Shown here in pieces: positions 57,461-64,000 of a DNA stretch of 64,000 nt. Source of the stretch: Doris montereyensis. Its lineage: Eukaryota > Mollusca > Gastropoda > Nudibranchia > Dorididae. The DNA is taken from the NCBI GenBank assembly GCA_037039925.1, contig JAXRKP010000832.1, forward strand, positions 41,001 to 105,000. Reading direction: 5' to 3'. A program made the position numbers and the translations under genes. The notes beneath the pieces were generated by a model, which was given only the letters and a program-made list of their open reading frames with translations, did no database searches and was not told the DNA's origin. Every line of letters begins with the position of its first letter. Positions within the stretch are counted from its first letter, which is position 1.

Positions 57461-60450
57461 TTCTTTCTTTATCAGCTCCCATTCTATCTTCCAGTGTATG
57501 GGTTTAGATGTCGAAATGATCTTTCTCTAGGCTGCCCTGTCCTGGCATTTTCTGTTTCCTTCCGGGAAAGTTAAATTTCGTTGCGTTGATGCCTCTTTTA
57601 TATCTTCTTCCCACTTTCTCCGAGGTCTGCCTTTTGGCCTTTTGCCTTGAGTTTTAGCACTGTATACTGATTTAGCTATTCTATTGTCATTCATTCTGTT
57701 AACATGCCCAAACCATCTCAGTTGATTCATTTCTATCTTAGTTTTTATGCTATCTGCTTTGGTTTGATCTCTTATTGTTGTGTTTCTGATTTTGTCTCTT
57801 AATTTTCCCTACTACTCTTCTTAGACATTCCATTTCGGCTGCCTGCACTCTACTGTATTCCCTATTGTCTAGATCCATGTTTCACTGCCATAGAGGAGAG
57901 TAGGACAATAAACTGTGTTGTATACTGCCATTTTGGTTTTTGTTGACAATTCTTGTTTACCTACAAATGCCTTTTCTAGATGGTTATATATTGCACTTGC
58001 CTTTTGGATTCTCTGGCTGATTTCTTCTCTTAGTTAATCATTACTCCTAAGTAATTGTAGCTTTGAACTTGTTCTAAATTCTCCCTGCCTAATTTAAGAT
58101 TTTGTGTTTTAGCTTCCTAGTTACTAGCATTGTTTTGGTTTTTTTACATTTACTCTCATTCCTCTTTTATTTAGTTCATTATTCATTATGTTGATATTTG
58201 ACTGGAGGTCCCTTTCTGATTTTCCAAACAGAACTAAATCATCAGCAAATGAAAGCATTGATTGATACATTTACTGGTTTGAGCTTCCACACACCTACAT
58301 TCATTTTCTTCATTTATGAGGATGCCTTTGCGACTGAATCCATAAATGTGATAAACAAAAGAGGACTTAGTATACAACCCTGTCTTACTCCTATATCTAC
58401 ATCAAAATTCTTCAGATACATTTTCAGCTACTCTCACTGCACATGTTGGTTTATTGCAAAAAAAACTTTTAATGGCTTCTATTAAATTTTGCTCTACGTT
58501 GTGTTCTTTTAAAAGAATGCCATAGTTCGTCCCTCCTCACAGTTTCAAATGCCCTTTTTAAGTCAATAAAACACAGGTGCAAGTCAATTTTTCTATCAAG
58601 GAATTTTTCTATTATTTGTCTAATTGTAAACATGTGATCTTGTACCCTTCTTCCTGGTCTAAATCCACTTTGGTGTTTTTCAATCTGATCCTCTTCTCTT
58701 TTCCTTAGTCTCATTTCCAAAATCCTGGCATACACTTTAAGTAGTGATATCCCTCTATAGTTTGAGCATTCCATAGTTGATACTTTCTTATGTATTGGTA
58801 CTACCGTTCCCTTTTTCCAGTCGCCTGGCACCTGTTTGGACTTCCATACTTGTTGGCATATTGCATGTAGTAGTTTGTCTGCCTCTCTCCCTTGGTTTTT
58901 AGTCATTTCTTGATAAACTTGATCTGCTCCTGGGGCTTTTCCTGATTTTCCTTTTCTTATAGCTGTTTGAAGTTCTTCCATTGAGATATCTAAATCTTTA
59001 GCTGTCATATCTCCATTGCTTGTTACTCTTAATAATTGATCTGTACTCCTTGTTTCATATGTTCTGGAGGGATTATGTAATTGGTTGAAAATACTTTCTC
59101 CACGTTTCCATGATTTCGCTGTCTCCTTTCATTATTTCTCCTATGGCGTTCTTAATTTGTCGTATTGGGCATGCTTTGGTCTTTATCATGCTCTTCATTG
59201 CTCCCCAGAACAGCATTTGATTTCCTTGATAGCTTTCTTGAAAACTTTGTCCAAACTCTTCCCATTGTTCCTGTTTTGCTTTCCTCATTTCCTATTTGGT
59301 GATAGTTCTTTTACTCACGTAATCTATCCTATCCTCTGGTCTCTTTGTTTGCAAGTATTTCTTCCAGGCATCTTTCTTTTGTTTGATCTTAATCTTGACA
59401 TTCTCATTCTACCATGCTGTTCTTTTCCTATCTCCTTTAATTTGTTCCTACCACAGACCTCCTCAGTACAACTGAGGAGTGTTTCTTTATATTTTTACCA
59501 CTTTTCTTCTATTGTGCTTTCCTTCAGATCCATCTGCCTTTCACTGATAGATCGTTTTATCCTAGATTGGTACATTTGTTTTTTATTATTGGTTTATTTA
59601 GTTCTTCTATTTTGAGTTTAATAGCTTTCTTCTCTTTCCTTTTCTGCTTGTTTTCTTCAGTTAATAATCTCATTTTGGCTATCACTAGGTGATGATCACT
59701 AAATATTTCAGCTTCTCTGCTTACTCTAGCATACATTGTACTGTAAAAAGGGGAGCTGCTAACTATTATGTAGTTTATCATTGACTTTTCACACCTGTCT
59801 TCATTTACTCTTGTATATTTGTGGATATCTTTATGAGGAAAAATGTGTTAGCTATTTTCATGTTATTGCTTAGGCAAAAATCTATTAGTTTCTCTATTTG
59901 GAGAAGTTGTTGTCTCTCCTTCTTTACCTATTACTCCTGGTGTTTCCACATTGTTGCCTACTCTAGCGTTTAAATCTCCTAAAACCATTAATTCCTGTTT
60001 GGGTTTGAGATTGTCTGCAGGTATTTGTAAATCATTTTCGAAGACATCTTTTCCTTCTTTGGTGGCATCTTCGTTTGGTCCATAAGCTACTAATAATTTA
60101 ATTTCTCTTCCTTTTGGTTTAATATTTACCCCTAACAGCCGTGGGCTTACAAATTTCCAACATTCTAGTAGCATTTATTGCCTTTTATGCATTAGGAGGC
60201 CTACTCCTGCTCTAGCTCTATCTTTGGCATATACTCCTGAGAAGATTAAAGTATGATTTGGTCCTACATTTTCTATCCCTTATCCTTTTTCTTTGTTTCT
60301 GTAATAGCCAAAATGTCCACTTTGAATTTTTCCATTTCTTCAGCTAATTCTAACTCCTTTCCATTAATTGCCTTAACATTCCATGTTCCAAAATCACAGT
60401 CCGTGTTCTTTTCCAGAGTCGTCTTCGAAAGTTCAAGCTGGGTATATTAT
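57461..60450 (-). mobile_element. Nearly full-length APE-type LINE (LINE-1 family of this window), broken
   Basis: The minus strand carries the whole order of a non-LTR element. Endonuclease motifs: GTWNV, ITETK, VAYGPN, VLGDLNARVG and SDHHLV. RT follows: GKAPGADQVYQEM, NYRGISLL, SGFRPGRRVQDHM, LCFIDLKRAFETV, and FADD near 58235. The C-terminus is LRWFGHVNRM and RPRRKWEEDIKEA. It ends with GCTGATAAAGAAAGAAAGAA. Many stops and frameshifts rule out activity. Confidence 0.92.
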
Positions 60451-60552
60451 TGTATGTATTATTTTGAATAAGGTTGTTTTGGATACGCAGGGATTAGCCC
60501 ACTGTACCCTAGGTAGATGGTGGGGATGCCACATTGAGGCCCCTACCGGGCC

Positions 60553-60757
60553 TTGTTATTTTCTGTCAGAGTTAACTCCCTTAACCGTTAGTTATTCAAG
60601 ACCAGTATGGAAGGCAACAGGTTGTTATTTTCTGTCAGGGTTAACTCCCTTAGCCTTTGGTCAGTCAAGACCGGCCTGCAAGGCAGCAGCTTGTTTTCTT
60701 TCAGGGTCAACTCCCTTAGCCTTTGGTCAGCCAAGACCTGCCTGCAAGGCAGCAGGA
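60553..60757 (-). repeat. Three 69-bp monomers at the LINE 5' end
   Basis: Copies start at 60553, 60622 and 60691; each contains TTTCTGTCAGGGTTAACTCC-like and GCAAGGCAGCAG-like strings. Position suggests repeated 5' UTR/promoter monomers of the LINE. Confidence 0.75.
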
Positions 60758-60779
60758 AAGCAAGTTCATATGACCATTA

Positions 60780-61760
60780 AATGCTGCATGTACTAGGGGA
60801 GGAATTAAGAAACCGTATTACGATCATCAATATTTGATTCGAAGTCAAATATAATTTCAACTTTTTAACAGTTCCATATTGGAATTTGCTAATGCATAAT
60901 TTAGCTATCAGAAGCATATGATTGATCTTATCGAAATGTCCTTTTGTTTGCCTTAAGTTCGTCATACAAAATGCTAAATAAAACATTATATCACTGAGTT
61001 TAAGGCTTAAGTCAGTCATTTACGATTTTTAGTTCAATGCGTTTCCAAAATGATCTGACTGTCTTACATTGAACAAAACAAAGAAGTGTTCAAGGAAATC
61101 TATTTCAAAGCAGAATTCACATTTATCAGTCTCTTTAACTTTCATCCTTTGTAACATGATATTTGTAGGATACACGTTGTGCAATATATTATAATGTAGC
61201 AATCTACGCCTAGACTCGTTACTGGCTGTATAAGCCAACAAGTAATATTATTTGTTAATATCGGTGTTGAAAATACGAGCTCAGAACTTTTCGGCCCACA
61301 GACAAACGTTTTTTGTATTCGTTAGAACTAGGCGAATATTTTTCATGTGAGAGCTTAGTATGTTTTCAACTATATCATCTTTTACCTCATGTGGATTGAC
61401 CTGCACAAAATAGCTTGGAGATGTATTGCTAAGCATTAATTTTCATTCTATTGGAATACTGTTGAATATTGCGTTGTAATGGAACATATGTTCTGGATAT
61501 CGACCTAGCCTTTCTTCCATTTCTTTCATTGTTGCTATGCCAGTTGCAGAGCAGATATCTTTAATGAATAATTAATTATATTGCATGTATTTTTTTATGT
61601 GTAGGGGTTTGTCTTTGTAGGTGATGAATTTATTAATGAAGATGGGCTGGACAAAGATTTCGTCTTTTTCAATGTATCTGCTGGCATATTTAGCAAAGGC
61701 CTAAATACCATCCATACACTAACGACCTTTTTCCAAAAACCAGAATGCATTGACGTCAAT
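60780..61760 (-). mobile_element. Second LINE 3' end with zf-RVT-like C-terminus
   Basis: Minus frames carry RRLLHYNILHNVYPTNIML, CEFCFEIDFLEHFFV (a zinc-binding RT C-terminal motif) and INHMLLIAKLCISKFQYGT. A different family from the 57-60 kb LINE. The 5' limit is estimated. Confidence 0.75.
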
Positions 61761-62120
61761 TAACTTTTGTCTTTTTTGTTTAGATTTTTTTTTTCACGGC
61801 TTGCACTCTTACAGGCATTTGTTGTTATGTTGTTGTTGCTGTTGGGGGATGAGGAGCGTGTGTTTGTGCGGGGGGGGGGGAGGGGGCTTTTTTGTTGTGC
61901 TTTTTTGGTTTTATTAAAAAAAAATTCTATCTCATTGGACACGGACTTAATAAGTTCATTCGAAGCAATGAGCACGAGACTTACATAGTTTGTTACGCTT
62001 CTATAAATAACAGTGTTGATGTTATGCGGAAAAAACAACATAGTGTATTAGTATTAGTATAGTACCCTCTTGACAGGCCGTCGTTCTCATTATCTTTCGT
62101 TGGTAAGATCTAGCCCCTGA
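61761..62120. other. Intergenic, T-rich, nothing recognised
   Basis: Short G-run at 61870; no features. Confidence 0.45.
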
Positions 62121-62121
62121 G

Positions 62122-62245
62122 GTGGGGACTCGGTAGTCCAGAGACAAAGACGTGTCTTGTCGGCCTCTCAACCAGAAGGTAGTGGGTTCAGCTTCAGCTT
62201 CAAGCCCCGCTGAGGGTTGAATAGTTTATCTTCTTTTTTTTTCGA
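62122..62245 (+). mobile_element. SINE-A head fragment
   Basis: GTGGGGACTCGGTAGTCCAG, TCGGCCTCTCAACCAGAAGG, CCCCGCTGAGGGTTGAATAG. Confidence 0.8.
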
Positions 62246-62361
62246 GTAACATGGCAATATATGCGAAATTATTTTTCTTTTAGACCGATCATTTAGAGGT
62301 CTGATGTTGATTTTAATGGGCGAGGGGGGGTGGTGAGTGAGAGACTCGGTTTTGCCAACCA

Positions 62362-62442
62362 AAACGGCCATTTAGGCGGAACGGCCAGTTATACGACGGC
62401 CATTTAGGCGGAACGGCCAGTTATACGACGGCCATTTAGGCG
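62362..62442. repeat. 38-bp tandem repeat, about two copies
   Basis: ACGGCCATTTAGGCGGAACG followed by GCCAGTTATACGACGGCC, ending in GGCGGTCACTGTTGTG. Confidence 0.85.
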
Positions 62443-62636
62443 GTCACTGTTGTGCTATGTACAAGCCACGTGATGATACATAGCATTAGCACCATCTCAC
62501 GGGAAATGTACCGTAACAATTGTCCCATTATGGTAATAATAACATTATAATTTTTACTATAAAAAAGTAGTATCTCTACTGACAGAGTCATTCAATTAGT
62601 TTTTTCCTTGGTGACAACGCTAGAAATTCGTTCACA

Positions 62637-62870
62637 ATGGCGGCTCATGTGTCTTTATCCGATTCATTTCAAGTTTCTATGGCATTGCAACGCAGCGACG
62701 CTCACGGACACCGTCAACACAGTCTCAGAAATTCAAGTCCATTCTCGTCTGCTACAAAATATGCCAACGCCAAGGAGAGATCTATCTCATGTCGAAATCG
62801 ATTTTTACTCGCAGCAGTTGCGTATGGACCAGAGGCCAGTGTTAGTTTCGAGCTCGTGTACTCTGTTTAA
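62637..62870 (+). CDS. Candidate first coding exon, unknown product
   Basis: ATG in a strong context (ttcacaATGGCGG) opens a 77-codon frame (MAAHVSLSDSFQVSMALQRS to ELVYSV, stop) rich in Ser, Ala and Arg, in a stretch richer in CpG than its surroundings. A (GT)n tract starts just after the stop. Possible donors inside the frame (for example GTTTAAG at its end) would let it splice onward, but no second exon is visible before the window ends. A second frame (62608-62904) overlaps. No family recognised. Confidence 0.3.
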   Translation: MAAHVSLSDSFQVSMALQRSDAHGHRQHSLRNSSPFSSATKYANAKERSISCRNRFLLAAVAYGPEASVSFELVYSV

Positions 62871-62899
62871 GGTGTGTGTGTGTGTGTGTGTGTGTGTGA
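62871..62899. repeat. (GT)n microsatellite
   Basis: About 14 GT units directly after the candidate first exon. Confidence 0.9.
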
Positions 62900-63089
62900 A
62901 ATGATGAAGTTAGTTAGCGTGTTGATCGTCCAGCATGAGCGGTGATCTAAAGGTTGGGGGGGAGGCGGGGCTTATACAATTATTTGTTTGCTAGACGAAC
63001 TTTCAAATTGGAAAAATAATCCTTAATGGTCATATGATATTATGTACATAAGAACTCATATTTTCGCAACCATCAACAGAATGAAACGT

Positions 63090-64000
63090 TAAAGTGGGAT
63101 CCCAGATTATACTATGTCTTCACAGTTAGGCGTTTACAATACGTAATAAGTGGGGGTCCCAGAGTATACCATGTCTTCGCATTCACGCGCTTACAGCTCC
63201 ACAGCATGTAATAAGTGGACGTCCTAGATTATACCATGTCTTCACATTTAGACGTTTACAACACGTAATAAACTGGGGTACCAGATTATACTATGTCTTC
63301 ACATTTAGACGTTTACAACACGTAATAAACTGGGGTACCAGATTATTATGTCTTTACATTCAGGCGCGTCAGGTATGGCGTTTACTAGGTTTAGTCAATG
63401 TCTTTATGCGTTTACGGTAGATTATACTATGTCATTACATTTAGGCGTTTGCAGTATGTAATAAATACAGGGGGAGCATAATAAATGGGGTCCCAGATTA
63501 TACTATGTCATTACAGTCAGGCGTTTGCAGCATGTAATAAATGGGGTCCCAGATTATACTATGTCTTTACATTTAGGCGTTTACAGCATGTAATAAACGG
63601 GGGGGTCTTTACATTCAGGCGTTTACAGATGTTATAGATTGCCACTATGTCTTTACATTTAGGCGTTTTACAGTATGTAATACATGGGGTCACAGATTAT
63701 ACTATGTCTTTACATTTCTTTACAGTATGTAATACATGGGGTCACAGATTATACTATGTCTTTACATTCAGGCGTTTACAGTATGTAATACATGGGGTCA
63801 CAGATTATAGGGTCAGTATGTAATACCAGATTATACTATGTCTTTACATTTAGGAGTTTACAGCATGTGATACATGGGGGTCCCAGATTATACTATGTCT
63901 TTACATTTAGGAGTTTACAGCATGTGATAAATGGGGGTCCCAGAGTATACAATGTCTTACCATTTAGGCGTTAACAACATGTAATAAGTGGAGGTCTCAT
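63090..64000. repeat. Minisatellite of about 57-bp units, runs off the window
   Basis: About 16 copies containing AGATTATACTATGTCTTTAC, ATTTAGGCGTTTACA and CATGTAATAAATGGGG, with internal deletions in several copies. Confidence 0.93.

Noticed and set aside
59085..59615. 176-codon plus-strand ORF
   Set aside because: Opposite-strand shadow of the LINE endonuclease/RT linker; hydrophobic bias comes from the T-rich complement.

Overview
This is invertebrate animal nuclear DNA: AT-rich, with small exons (about 55-220 bp), long introns full of repeats, GT-AG splice sites, tRNA-derived SINEs, broken LINEs, a BEL/Pao element and many micro- and minisatellites. Protein similarity and repeat style suggest a lophotrochozoan, most likely a gastropod mollusc. 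The species call is an inference. Nothing in the window is bacterial; there are no operons or CRISPR arrays.

Three conserved protein-coding genes can be read exon by exon. (1) CRELD2, minus strand, 18.35 to 5.47 kb: a secreted/ER EGF-furin repeat protein. Ten coding exons give about 353 residues; the last short exon was not located. (2) PDCL (phosducin-like protein), minus strand, 42.31 to 32.16 kb: seven coding exons. Exon 6 carries a one-base frameshift relative to the conserved thioredoxin-like fold. (3) PPIL1 (spliceosomal cyclophilin), plus strand, 43.4 to 49.52 kb: four coding exons and an intact catalytic site. PDCL and PPIL1 are head to head and probably share a promoter near 43.1-43.4 kb. 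The three genes do unrelated jobs (ER folding, CCT/G-beta chaperoning, splicing).

The rest is repeats. 0-1.27 kb is a 43-bp minisatellite. 1.8-5.3 kb holds a CT tract, a MITE, a Tc1/mariner remnant and an inverted SINE pair. The CRELD2 introns hold SINEs and LINE 3' ends. 19-27 kb holds LINE debris, foldback elements, a 350-bp GAA tract and a truncated BEL/Pao element with one LTR. The PDCL introns hold a 2.2-kb, 25-bp-unit satellite and a second, 26-bp-unit satellite. 50.5-51.3 kb is a solo LTR nested in a SINE. 57.4-60.8 kb is a nearly full-length but broken LINE with repeated 5' monomers, followed by a second LINE end. A minisatellite of about 57-bp units runs off the right edge from 63.1 kb.

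The most unusual signal is a pair of tiny, almost perfectly palindromic insertions (34 and 36 bp) at 21.70 and 23.67 kb. They share the same arm sequence, and each is flanked by a perfect 8-bp target-site duplication.
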